Positions 1-10,055 of a DNA stretch of 64,000 bases are shown here, in pieces. Where the stretch lies: the NCBI GenBank assembly GCA_013368325.1, contig JAACJK010000058.1, positions 496,001 to 560,000 of the forward strand, given 5' to 3'. How positions within the stretch are numbered: position 1 is the stretch's first letter; each line of letters starts with the position of its first letter. Under the pieces are notes generated by a model, which saw only the letters and a list, made by a program, of their open reading frames with translations, ran no database searches and was not told the DNA's origin. The DNA comes from Ephemerocybe angulata. Lineage: Eukaryota; Basidiomycota; Agaricomycetes; Agaricales; Psathyrellaceae. The position numbers and the translations under genes are program-made.

Positions 1-178
1 GCTGGTCCAGCTGTTCCCAAATACGGCCAATGTGGAGGCACCGGGGTAAGCACGTCGTCGCTGTCATGATTCCCCCATCGACTAAATTCATCATCTTTTA
101 TAGTGGACCGGTTCGACTCAATGCGTCAGCGGAAGCTCCTGTGTGAAGCAAAATGACTGGTACTCACAGTGCCTCTAG
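1..178 (+). CDS. 3' end of a secreted CBM1 protein (partial)
   Basis: Only the last two exons (1-45, 104-178) lie in the window. They encode a Pro-rich linker end followed by a family 1 carbohydrate-binding module: PKYGQCGGTG, then WTGSTQC and NDWYSQCL before the TAG. CBM1 is a small disulphide-stabilised fold that binds cellulose through aromatic residues; the Y, W and Y are present. The intron splits the module after the Gly before the Trp, in phase 0, and the last exon is 75 nt. Both features are identical in the CBM1-bearing DUF1996 genes downstream. I therefore infer a fourth, leftmost member of that tandem array, but the catalytic or N-terminal domain is outside the window and could be something else. 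Confidence 0.85.
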
Positions 179-1004
179 TCAGTACAGAGTCTCTTACCTT
201 TCACACTGGTGGTAACTTGGCATTTGCGATCGCTGCCTAATATTTTTCTCTCTTCATTGCATGTAAATCATACACGAAATGGAAGTTTACCGAGTACACA
301 TATCTGCTTCCCTTCGATCTTAAGAACACCTGGAGAGATTTTCATGATCCTCGTTGACTGGGCTTCCGATGTCCGCTCCTACCTCGCCCACTAACCCATT
401 GATTTCCCGGGTCCCGGGAGGCCACCGAAGCGCCAAAAATTGATCCGTCGCAAACCTTGTTTTGCCCGACATCAGATGGGGCTGCCCTTGGCATCAGCAA
501 ATAGTCGCCGAGTCGCACCTTTCATCCCAAACCACCATGCCAATCTCTGCCAATCTTAATTAACTGTTTTCACAAAAGCTGCGCTCAAGGGACAACGGAA
601 TACCCACATGGTATGCCCTGAATTGTAACTGGATCCGTCGACTTGGGGCACTAAACCGAACGCGGAAAGAAGACGAAGTCTGAACTGCCTTCATCGACGT
701 CAACCCTCACATGCACATATAGCAGTTTGCGAGCTGGAAACTGGATGCCAATACCGCCGAACCAATGGGCGTAACTTTCAACGTCTCCTGACTTTGCTGG
801 CCTCAAGGGATCACACCACCCTTCCAACTGAATACCCTCTGGTTCACGCGCCAAAGTAGGCCCCAGGTCGCGGTTCTTCAACTCTGCCAGAAATCTTTAT
901 CCTTTCCACCGTCAACGCCGATGCGGCTCCGCTAAAGTTTACACACTATTTAAGAGAGGCGATTGTCGAAGGGTTGCTTGTGCTTCTTAAGGCCCCTCTC
1001 AGCA
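179..1004. other. intergenic: 3' flank of the partial gene and promoter of the next
   Basis: No coding pattern with splice sites is visible. The right part is the promoter of the next gene: a CCAAT box at 762-771, a block conserved with the paralogue at 881-907, and a TATA-like TATTTAAG at 947-954. Confidence 0.6.
762..954 (+). promoter_or_regulatory. promoter of first complete DUF1996 gene
   Basis: CCAATGGGCG (762-771) recurs upstream of the next paralogue at 3197-3206. A 27-nt block at 881-907 matches 3358-3384 at 25 of 27 positions, and the two blocks end 98 and 99 nt before their ATGs. TATTTAAG at 947-954 is a plausible TATA element. The fixed spacing suggests a shared functional element (inference). 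Confidence 0.55.
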
Positions 1005-2834
1005 ATGTGGTCAGCACTCCTACCTCTTTTGACTCTTGTCCCTGCCACGCAGGCCTTCACGTTCCTGCGCTTCGCTTGCTCACAGCTTGTGACCCAGCGT
1101 TTCGACCCGTACGCATCCTCACTATCTGAGTCCAGGTATTCCCTAACGTCAAACTGGCTAGCCTGGTAACTCCTGGTATCGTCTCTCCTCATGTTCACCA
1201 GATTGTTGGAGGGGTGAGTGGATTTCTCGAATCGTAACACCCAGAATTTATTTGACTCCCGAATCTCTGTAGAATGCGTGTGTATGGTCCGTACTCGGAT
1301 GGTATTGATATTAACAATTCACCAGGTTCGACGTCAAGATGGACTCTCAAGCCAACCTCGCTGCGCTGTCGACCTGCACAACCTGTAAATTCAAGGAAGA
1401 CACCTCGAACTACTGGACCGCCGTTCTCTACTTCAAGCATCAAAACGGAAGCTACATGCGGGTGAGTCTCTTTTATATGCGATCGTAACTTCGCATCATC
1501 GTCTTCTTGCAGGTACCCCAAATGGCCAATGCGGTTACTGGCAACCCCAACGGTGGAATGACAGTGTACTATCTACAACCATCGGACAACCAGAAGGTTA
1601 CTGCATATCCGAAGGTACCCGCTTTTTTATCTTCCTTTTGTCCCTTTCTGAGTCTATTGCCTCTACAGGGATTCCGAATGATCGTCGGGGACCCCATGAT
1701 TCGCAACAAGACAGCGCTATCCACCAACACAGTCGAGGCCAGGGCGATTACCTTCCGCTGCTGGAATGCCAACTTTGGTAACGACGCTAACTTCATCCAT
1801 CCCGGAACAGGATCCCTCGACACTATCGAGCTTCCCAATAAGCCATGCCCAGGAGGAATTAGGTCGAACATATTCTTCCCGTCTTGCTGGAACGGGAAGG
1901 ACCTTGACCCACCTGACCATGCTGTGCGTTGTAGCATTCGTCCTGGTTAACTCCTTCTTACTAACGGGTCTGAGTAGAGCCATATGGCATGGCCCACTGG
2001 AGCGGTTGGCCGAGATGGTCTCTTTTTCCATGCCGGGGGCTGCCCTGCATCTCACCCTATCCGGATGCCCACTCTCTTCCTCGAGATCGCCTGGGATACG
2101 AGGCAGTTTAACAACATGTTCCCAGCGAGCGGACAGCCTTTCGTTCTCTCTCAAGGCGACCCGTAAGTTTCTGCATTGATGGTTCACTAATACCTCGATC
2201 TCTGACAAGTCCTGGGCTCTAGAACTGGATTCGGGCAGCACGCAGACTACGTGTTTGGCTGGAAGGACGACTCACTTCAGCGGGCGATGGATAAGTGCAA
2301 TGACCAATCTGGAGCATGCCGTGAACTTACCTCTATCCCCGACGAGGAGATGAATCGCTGCACTCAAAAGGCTCGAGTGGACGAAGTCGTCGAGGGTCGA
2401 TGTAAGTGCAGTCCTGTGTCTTTTAAAATGTCAGATATACCCGCTGATTGACTTGTTCACCAGATATCAACGCCCTTCCGGGTTGCAATCCTATTCAGAA
2501 CGGGCCGACAACCGCGACTATGATAAACCAGTGCACGACTGCAATTTCGACCTACGTTGGCCAGCCCAACGCACCCGCCCCTACACCAACGACCACGGTG
2601 GTGAATCCTGCACCAACCACTAGCACCGTCACTACTGTTACGCAGGTGCCTTCCCAACCTGCTGGTCCGCTCATCCCTAAGTACGGCCAGTGTGGTGGCA
2701 ACGGGGTGCGTTTTCCCTTTTTGTATACGTGCCGCCAATATACTAACGGAATTGACTAGTGGACCGGTGCGACTCAGTGCGTCTCTGGGAGCACTTGCCA
2801 GAAGTTGAACGACTGGTATTCTCAGTGTGTCTAG
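1005..2834 (+). CDS. secreted DUF1996 protein with C-terminal CBM1 (paralogue 1)
   Basis: Ten exons: 1005-1108, 1162-1213, 1273-1277, 1326-1461, 1513-1614, 1669-1923, 1978-2162, 2223-2401, 2464-2705, 2760-2834; 444 residues. An N-terminal signal peptide (MWSALLPLLTLVPATQA) leads into a DUF1996 domain (about 25-345) with the family hallmarks FPC/FACSQLVTQRFDP, PGIVSPHVHQIVGG, SCWNGKDLD and HPIRMP. A Thr/Pro linker and a CBM1 (PKYGQCGG...NDWYSQCV) follow. The product is predicted to be secreted and bound to cellulose. The activity of DUF1996 is not established to my knowledge; the CBM1 argues for a role at plant cell walls. Exon 3 is only 5 nt (AATGC) but is required to join VGG to NAFDVKM and is conserved in both paralogues. 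The start was chosen by alignment with the MW starts of the neighbours. Confidence 0.93.
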
Positions 2835-3482
2835 GAGCCGGGGACGTGTCAGTGGGTTGCTCATGTTGCTCCAGTTTCCCTCCTTTCCTTTCCGTTGTAT
2901 ATAACTTGATGTCAGATTGTTCAACTACGTTTGTAAACCAGATTCCCCATTGTCCCTTCTCAAAGTCTCGTCAAAAAGGGCATTCGATGAGCGGCCGGGC
3001 GTGCCACTCTTGATCCGGTCCTATGACGGAGGAGCGGAGGGTGATCTGACTTTCTCACGAAAGCATCTCTTTCCTTTTCTCTCATGCACCCCAAATGCAC
3101 GCCTAGACGAAAAGAAGATGGACGAAGACCAAGTTGGCTCCTTCCTCGTCCGTTCTCACATAGCTGCCTCATAGTTGTTCCCGCAATACCACCGATCCAA
3201 TGGGCGAACTCCTTGGCTCCTGGTTCTGCTATGATAACGTAGTCTGCTGACTGTGTTCACCCCGAGATATTCTTGTAATCTGGCGACTGAATGAGCTTGG
3301 GGTTGCACTATTTCACTGGTGCGGTGCCGCAGACTACGCATGAAAGGCGGCTCTTTGACTCTGGCAGAAATTTTTATCCTTTCCTGTTCCACGCTATGGC
3401 CCCGCGAAGATAGCCAGCCCTGTACTTAACTGCGACTCCATTGTCGCGGGTAAGCTTGAGCTCCCCGAGCATTCTTCTCACT
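2835..3482. other. intergenic between DUF1996 paralogues 1 and 2
   Basis: Contains the 3' flank of paralogue 1 and the promoter of paralogue 2. Apart from the conserved promoter blocks, nothing is recognised. Confidence 0.6.
3197..3384 (+). promoter_or_regulatory. promoter blocks of DUF1996 paralogue 2
   Basis: The CCAATGGGCG box (3197-3206) and the 27-nt block (3358-3384) are both shared with the promoter of paralogue 1. The spacing of the latter to the ATG is essentially identical. This fits duplication of the gene together with its promoter. Confidence 0.55.
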
Positions 3483-5084
3483 ATGTGGAATTTGCTCTTT
3501 TCCCTTGCAGCCCTTGCGCCTGCCGCTACGCAGGCCTTCATATTCCTGCGCTTTCCGTGCTCGCAGCTTGTGACGCAGCGTTTCGATCCGTACGTCCTCG
3601 AATGGGTAACCGCGATGCAGAGCCTGACCTCCGACTCCCAGCCTGGTGACTCCCGGTATCGTCTCTCCTCATGTCCACCAAATTGTGGGAGGGGTGAGTG
3701 GCGTTCTAAATCGCTGCTGTGTGCTGGGAGTACTGACCAACGGTTCTCCTGTAGAATGCGTATGTTAAGTCTCTTTAGAGACGACCTTGTACTCAGTATT
3801 CTCCAGCTTCGATATCAAGATCGACTCCCAGGCAGACCTTCCTGGCCTGTCCACGTGTACAACCTGCAAATTCAAGGAAGATACTTCGAATTACTGGACT
3901 GCTGTTCTTTACTTCAAGCATCAGAACGGAAGTTACTTGCGGGTGAGACCTTCTGGATGTTTTCAAGTTCCTTTTACTAACCGTCGTATCTGGTTAGGTA
4001 CCTCAAATGGCGAACGCGGTGACTGGCAATCCCAATGGTGGGATGACCGTTTACTACCTCCAACCAGTGGACAATCAGAAGGTCACGGCGTATCCAAAGG
4101 TACCACCATTCTCGCATACGATGTTGAGGGCATTTTCGTAATCTGTGATCTTCACAGGGATTCCGAATGATTGTCGGGGACCCGATGATTCGAAACAAAA
4201 CCGCGCTCTCTACCAATACAGTAGAGGCCAGGGCGATTACCTTCCGCTGCTGGAATGCCGACTTTGGTAACGACCCCGAGTTCATTCACCCCGGAACGGG
4301 ATCCCTTGACACCATCGAGCTTCCGAATAGACCTTGTCCTGGAGGTATACGTTCCAACATATTCTTCCCGTCCTGCTGGAATGGAAAGGATCTCGACCCT
4401 CCCGACCACGCTGTACGTTCCGACGTCAATCTCGTCTACTCCTCGTTCTGACAGGAACAAATAGAGCCACATGGCGTGGCCCATCGGAGATGTTGGGAGA
4501 GATGGCCTCTTCTTCTATGGGGGCAGGTGCCCCGAATCGCACCCCATCCGGATGCCTGTTTTGTTCCTTGAAATTGCCTGGGACACTCGACAGTTTAACG
4601 ACATGTTTCCCGAAAGTGGACAACCATTCGTTCTGTCTCAGGGTGACCCGTACGTGTTTGGATTGTCCCAGAGATAATCCTGTTTTTGATAAGCTCCCCA
4701 GAACTGGCTTCGGGCAGCATGCAGATTATGTTTTCGGTTGGAAAGATGACTCACTTCAGAGGGCCATGGATTTGTGCAACGACCCCACTGGTAAATGTAG
4801 CGAGGGTATACTCACTAGAATCTCCGACGAGGAGATGAATAGTTGCACTCAAAGTCCACGAGTAGAAGAAGTCGTTGAAGGACGATGTTAGTGCATTCAG
4901 CTCCTCGAGGTGGGGTGCAGCTTACCAGTTGATTTTAACAGATATCGATGCCCTTCCTGGCTGCAATCCTATTCAGAATGGACCGACTTCCGCGACGACG
5001 GTGGCCCACTGCAGCACCGCAGTTTCGACCTATATTGGCCAGCCAACCACCTTGGTAAATCCTGGCCCGCTCGCTTCCAATTAG
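3483..5084 (+). CDS. secreted DUF1996 protein, CBM1 lost by nonsense codon (paralogue 2)
   Basis: Nine exons: 3483-3589, 3642-3693, 3755-3759, 3807-3942, 3998-4099, 4158-4412, 4465-4649, 4702-4886, 4942-5084; 389 residues. Signal peptide MWNLLFSLAALAPAATQA, then a complete DUF1996 domain very like paralogue 1 (RFPCSQLVTQRFDP, PGIVSPHVHQIVGG, SCWNGKDLDPPDHA). The 5-nt microexon AATGC is present at 3755-3759. The linker is shortened and the protein ends PGPLASN. Codon by codon, the stop TAG aligns with the TAC of the CBM1 KYGQ motif in paralogue 1, so this paralogue has lost its cellulose-binding tail by a point change, with decayed module sequence downstream. The catalytic or structural domain looks intact, so the product is probably still secreted but no longer targeted to cellulose. 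Confidence 0.9.
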
Positions 5085-5175
5085 GGCCGACGTCATACGT
5101 TGGAGGGTGCAAGTTGATAGTTCACGAGCACTTGTTTGAAGTTGAACATTGTGTTACTCTCTACGAGCCGTATTA
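5085..5175 (+). pseudogene. decayed CBM1 exon remnant
   Basis: Directly behind the premature stop. GCACTTGTTTGAAGTTGAAC at 5128-5147 matches the last exon of paralogue 1 (GCACTTGCCAGAAGTTGAAC) at 17 of 20 positions, at the expected place. The reading frame and several Cys/Trp codons are lost. It is now probably 3' untranslated sequence. Confidence 0.75.
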
Positions 5176-5986
5176 TAATAGTGCCAGAATCCGCTTTCTC
5201 TCCTTTTCGTTGTCTCAAATAAATCATGATGAAGGTTATTAACCGTGGGGTGGTGCTGTTCTGCGCCTCCTCAGGAAAGTTGGGCTTCACGAATAACCTT
5301 CTCCGAGAAGCCTTTGGTCAACGCTGGGAACGTCGGTTGAGATCCATGTCGGCCTCATATTTAATTAGCGCCTATTTTGATCCGTTCCATGCAAGCGACT
5401 TGTTGTTTTCCCACACATGCAACTCTTCCTTGACTCTCCCCTCCATGTCCACCTGGCGCTTGATAAGATCGACACCATCGAGGCGTATCTTTCCCCTCCG
5501 GCCACCAACGATCTTAGATGAGATCCTGAAGAACTCATAAGGAGTGCGACCATCGCGACCAACTGGTCGATTGGGACAATTTTGGGTCGACTCTCTTGCT
5601 CGAGTTGAGAATGCAAACAACGCTTCGGCTGGTTCATCATTCGCCGAACCAGGATCCCTTCGAACCTTGGAATCTGCTGTGTACGGTTCAGGCTGTATGG
5701 TTTATTCGAACCCCATTGTTTCTCCTTGCTTCCTGGAGCTATTGATCCCGACGGTTGGCGGGTCCCCCGATCCGCCTGGTTCCGTGTTCACTTCATGCTT
5801 TGAGAGGCCTGTTTACCTTCCTCTAGCAATCGAACGAAAAGACCTCCGATAGCGGATGAAACGCGGTGGCTTGGCTGCCAAGAATTTACTAGTGAATCTG
5901 GCGGTTCTGTAACAAAGAGTATTTATACTTGGAATTGAACGAAGACGCCCTTCTCCTCGTCCTCGCTCTTGCCGACCCTTACAGCC
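5176..5986. other. intergenic between DUF1996 paralogues 2 and 3
   Basis: No gene seen. TATTTATA at 5920-5927 is a TATA candidate 60 nt before the next ATG. A weak match to the promoter block of the other two paralogues (CTGCCAAGAATTT, about 5875-5887) precedes it. Confidence 0.5.
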
Positions 5987-7753
5987 ATGTGGGCCTCTCT
6001 CCTGTCGCTCGTGGCTCTGACGCCTGCTGCCAATGCCCTTCTGCGCTTCCCTTGCTCGCAGTTGGTGACCCAGCGTTTCGATCCGTTAGTCTCCATTTTG
6101 CGTCGCGCAACCGCTACTCATAATAATTGTCCTCTACAGGTTGGTCACGCCCGGCATTGTCTCCCCACACGTCCATCAGATCATCGGAGGAGTGAGTAGG
6201 CATATTCGTACGCCATTATCAATGCTGATACCATTTTCTTGCGCTGCCTAGAATGCGTATGTCCTCAAACCAGGAAGAGAAAACGAGACATGACGCTAAT
6301 GGCTTTTCAGATTCGACGTTAAGATGGAGTCTCAGGCTGATCTCCCCGGTCTTTCCACCTGCACAACTTGCAAGTTCAAAGAGGACGCCTCTAACTACTG
6401 GACCGCCGTGCTGTACTTCAAGCACCAGAACGGGAGCTACATTCGAGTTCCCCAGATGGCTAACCAGTTCGTCGGAAGCCCGAACGGTGGAATGACTGTC
6501 TATTACATCCAGCCCTCAAATAACCAGAAGGTCACATCCTTCCCGAAGGTTGGTTATTTGCCTCCATGCGACAAACTTCCCTCTCTGAAATCTTGACTAT
6601 CTAGGGATTCCGCATGATCGTTGGAGACCCCATGCTCCGCAATAAGACCAACATCAACCCCAACAGTGCGGCGGGCAAGGCCATCTCTTTCCGCTGCTGG
6701 AACGCAAACTTCGGCTCCGATGCTAACTACCCGCATCCCGGTACCGGCCCTCTCGACACTATTGAGCTCCCCAATAAGGCCTGCGCTGGCGGCATTCGGT
6801 CCAACATCTTCTTCCCGTCGTGCTGGAACGGGAAGGATCTCGACCCCGCTGACCACGCCGTACGTATCATCCCTGACGCCCGTTTCGATGTGCTGACATC
6901 GTTTTCAGAGCCACATGGCATACCCGACCGGAGACGTTCCCCGCGACGGTCTTCTGTTCATGGGCGGAGGTTGCCCTGCTTCTCACCCCATCCGCGTGCC
7001 TTCTCTCTTCCTCGAGATTGCATGGGACACCAGGCAGTTCAACAACATGTGGCCTGCCAGCGGCCAGCCCTTCGTCCTCTCGCAGGGCGACCCGTACGTT
7101 AACCCTCATTCCTGAAGTCCGGGCGGTAATTGATTCCCTGTAGAACTGGTATTGGCCAGCATGCTGACTACGTCTTCGGCTGGAAGGATGACTCCCTGCA
7201 GAGGGCCATGGACAAGTGCACAGATATGGGTGGACAGCCCAGCTCCTGCCGCGAGCTTACTCAAGTCTCTGACGCTGACATGAACAAGTGTACTCAACAG
7301 GTTCGCGTAGACGAGGTTACCGAGGGACGTTGTGAGCATACTTTTACGTACTCATCGACTCTGTCTGATGAGCGCCTCTATAGACCTCAATGCCTTGCCC
7401 GGTTGCAACCCAGTCCAGAATGGCCCGAACCCCGCCACCATGATCAACGAGTGCAATGCTCTCTCCACCTACATTGGCCAGCCTGCCGCGCCTACGCAGT
7501 CGACCACCGTCGTTACCACCTCCACCTCCACAGCCGTCACGACCACCACTACCGTCGTCACTCAGCCCACTCAGCCCGCTGGTCCTCTTATTCCCAAGTA
7601 CGGCCAGTGTGGCGGCAACGGCGTACGTTGGTTTGTTTTCTAAGGATGATCTGATAGAAGTTGACCATTTCTCTATAGTGGACAGGGTCGACACAGTGCG
7701 TTGCCGGCAGCACTTGCCAGAAGCTCAACGACTGGTACTCTCAGTGCACCTAG
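5987..7753 (+). CDS. secreted DUF1996 protein with C-terminal CBM1 (paralogue 3)
   Basis: Nine exons: 5987-6084, 6140-6191, 6252-6256, 6311-6548, 6605-6859, 6909-7093, 7144-7331, 7384-7622, 7679-7753; 444 residues. Signal peptide MWASLLSLVALTPAANA, DUF1996 domain, Thr-rich linker (TTVVTTSTSTAVTTTTTVVT), then CBM1 with PKYGQCGGNG and NDWYSQCT. An in-frame ATG lies 18 nt upstream, but the paralogues begin MW, so 5987 is preferred. It shares the 5-nt exon AATGC. It differs from its neighbours by lacking the intron at the point corresponding to 6446/6447, where the reading frame simply runs through. Secreted and cellulose-binding by inference; biochemical role unknown. Confidence 0.93.
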
Positions 7754-8086
7754 GTCGTTGTCTAGGTTTGGTGGCTTGCGTGGTTCTTCTTTCTCTTCTG
7801 GCCTATTTCCCTGCGAATATAATAATCTCTCGGCGCTTTGTTTCATACGGATTCGAAATCTGTACAGCAGTCGCAACGACCTGTGTGCGTGAGTCCTTGA
7901 CAATGATCGGAGGTAAGCTTATCTGGCTATCTGTTGTGGCGGTTCAGAGTGTGGACAAATGATCCTCGAGGCGCTCGAGGCGCTCGAGGCGGTGGCTCAA
8001 ATACAACAGGTTCATTGTTGTTAAAGTGAGGGTAGTGTATACGAAATGAAAGATGAGTGAGGTATACATAGATAGCGTAAACCTGT
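7754..8086. other. convergent 3' region
   Basis: Shared 3' flank between the DUF1996 array and the reverse-strand gene. It holds a short tandem repeat (7965-7991) and no coding signal. Confidence 0.6.
7965..7991. repeat. 9-bp tandem repeat, three copies
   Basis: Three exact copies of CTCGAGGCG between two convergent genes. No function is evident. Confidence 0.9.
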
Positions 8087-9465
8087 CTAAACAATCGGTT
8101 CCAACTTGAGGGTCTTGTCAGGGAGTAAGTTAGCCCTTGGACCTTACATTGAATAGAAGGTAGATAACGACTCACAAAGGGTCCAGTCACGGGAGCAGGG
8201 TACCTGGTGTGGAATGCGTCCGAATCCTTGAGACCGTAGATCGCATTGCTCTGCGAATAGAACGGAATCTCGACGTTATCTGTTCACCAGAAATATCAGT
8301 TAGCATTGACTTGAGGCTTGAGCTGACTAGCCAGCGTGCGTTGCTAGGCGATAACGTTAAGGAGGCGACTTACCATTGTTGGAATTGATCCATGTCGGGG
8401 CCAAGACAGTAGTGGCAGGGTCATACGTCCACTTCGCACAGAAAGTATGATTAGCTCGAGGAATCTAAAGGCCCTCAAGGACACGATGTTACTCACAATG
8501 TCAGTTTGTGCAACACGGGGAAGCCCGGTTCTATCTGTATAGGTATTTCCAATAGTCGACGAGCCAGTAGATCCCGGGCCAGCTGAATGTTGTCGTTAGA
8601 ATGGTCCTCACGGTGTGGACAGAAACAAGACGACTCACATCCGGGCTCGGCTGCGCCTCCAAGGTATGTATAGCTTTACAATGTGAGGCGGCATCAGCAA
8701 CCAACAGGAGTGCGCGAAGTATCAATGGGCGTACTGGAAGGAGCCTGCTGTCATATCGGTGTTCGTGTCATCCCGTCCTTGAATAAGGGACAAGAGGGGA
8801 AACCCTGATGTTGCCAGATTCTGGAAGCAATTTAAAGGTCACATTCTGTTAAGAGTGTCAGGTAGACGTACGAGCATAGTGACTTGGATCTTGGTAAACA
8901 CAGGTTGCAAAGTGTCAAAGGAAACAGAGAGAGTCAAGGCATTGTCAACATCAGTCGTCAACGATGTAAATCCTGCAGTGTTCAGGTTTCGGTCGACGTA
9001 GAACACTCTTTCTCCATTTTGGTTATAAAGAGCGGCGCGTCCTGTGACAGTCTCGCGAGGAAGAGGGGATGCGGCCGCATCGCGGTTCCAAACTGACGAG
9101 TCATGATAAGATTAGCCTCAAAATGACGATGTGGGGTGCAAAGATAGGGAGCCAAAATTGTACGTACTCCTGGAAGGCTGCCTCCTCGCCGGCGCCTTGA
9201 GGGGGAGGCCCTTCGCGAGCCTTTGTGCGTTACTCAGGCTTTCTACGTACCCTGCCCCTTCATCGCGCCTGGTAGGGGTAGGGAGTAGTTCGTTCTTGGC
9301 GTTCAAGTACCGGTTGTAGGCGGCCTCATCGTACTCTGATTCACCGCCAGTGACACCGGCTACTGCCATGAGTTCATGGAGGTCGACTGGAGTGGTATCA
9401 ACAGCAAACGCGGTGAAAAAGGAGGAGAAGAGGACCGCAGCGGAGAGGATGGATTTGAGATGCAT
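8087..9465 (-). CDS. secreted protein of unknown family, paralogue A
   Basis: Eight exons (reverse strand, in order of reading): 9465-9168, 9092-8872, 8820-8735, 8673-8639, 8582-8497, 8431-8374, 8279-8176, 8113-8087; 304 residues. Signal peptide MHLKSILSAAVLFSSFFTAFA, then an acidic propeptide-like stretch ending in the basic segment RLAKGLPLKAPARR. A conserved domain follows with TGRAALY, FYVDRNL, FPLLSLIQGRDDTNT, HYTYLGGA, RVAQTDIWTYD, PTWINSN, VEIPFYSQS and GPFTLKLEPIV. Every exon boundary and phase matches the neighbouring paralogue, which supports the model strongly. I do not recognise the family or a function. A mature secreted domain released at the dibasic segment is an inference. Confidence 0.88.
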
Positions 9466-10055
9466 AATAACGAAGGTGGGTGTATGAATGAGTGTGGGGG
9501 GCCGGGAGGGGCTCGGTGAGTTGTCAGTGAGAGAGGGGAAGATACCTGGGGGAATCCGGACCCCGACAGCGTGCCTTAAGTACCATGAATGTTGACACTG
9601 GACATCGTGTTACCAGGCTAAACCAGATGGGGCGGATCAGTGTGATGTTCCACATTCATAATTCATCTCATCCAAATGTTAACAAGCCGAAGAAGTGGAG
9701 CGCCCGACTGTCGTGACTGATGGGAAGCGAGCTGTTCGCGAGTTGTGGCCGCCATTTCTGACAAATTTCTGATATTCTCTCTGTATTCTCTAGAGGACTG
9801 GGTACTGTATTGTTCTGCATTGCAGGCAACTGTACCGCGGGACTTTGTCGGCAATTTTCATCATTGGGTGGTGCCCGCAGAAATTTGAAGGCAAGTCATT
9901 GACAGGCGGTGGCGCTGTGGGACGGGTACCCAAGATCATGATGCTCAAGATGCTCAGCTCCCGAGAAAAACAGGCAAAGGAAAACGTGCTTCAATTAAAA
10001 GCGATACAGGATGCGTAAAGTAGAAGGAACAACGTGAAAAATGGATGCAAGGCAT
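9466..10055. other. intergenic between the two secreted paralogues
   Basis: Promoter of paralogue A on the reverse strand and 3' flank of paralogue B. No gene or repeat is recognised. Confidence 0.55.
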
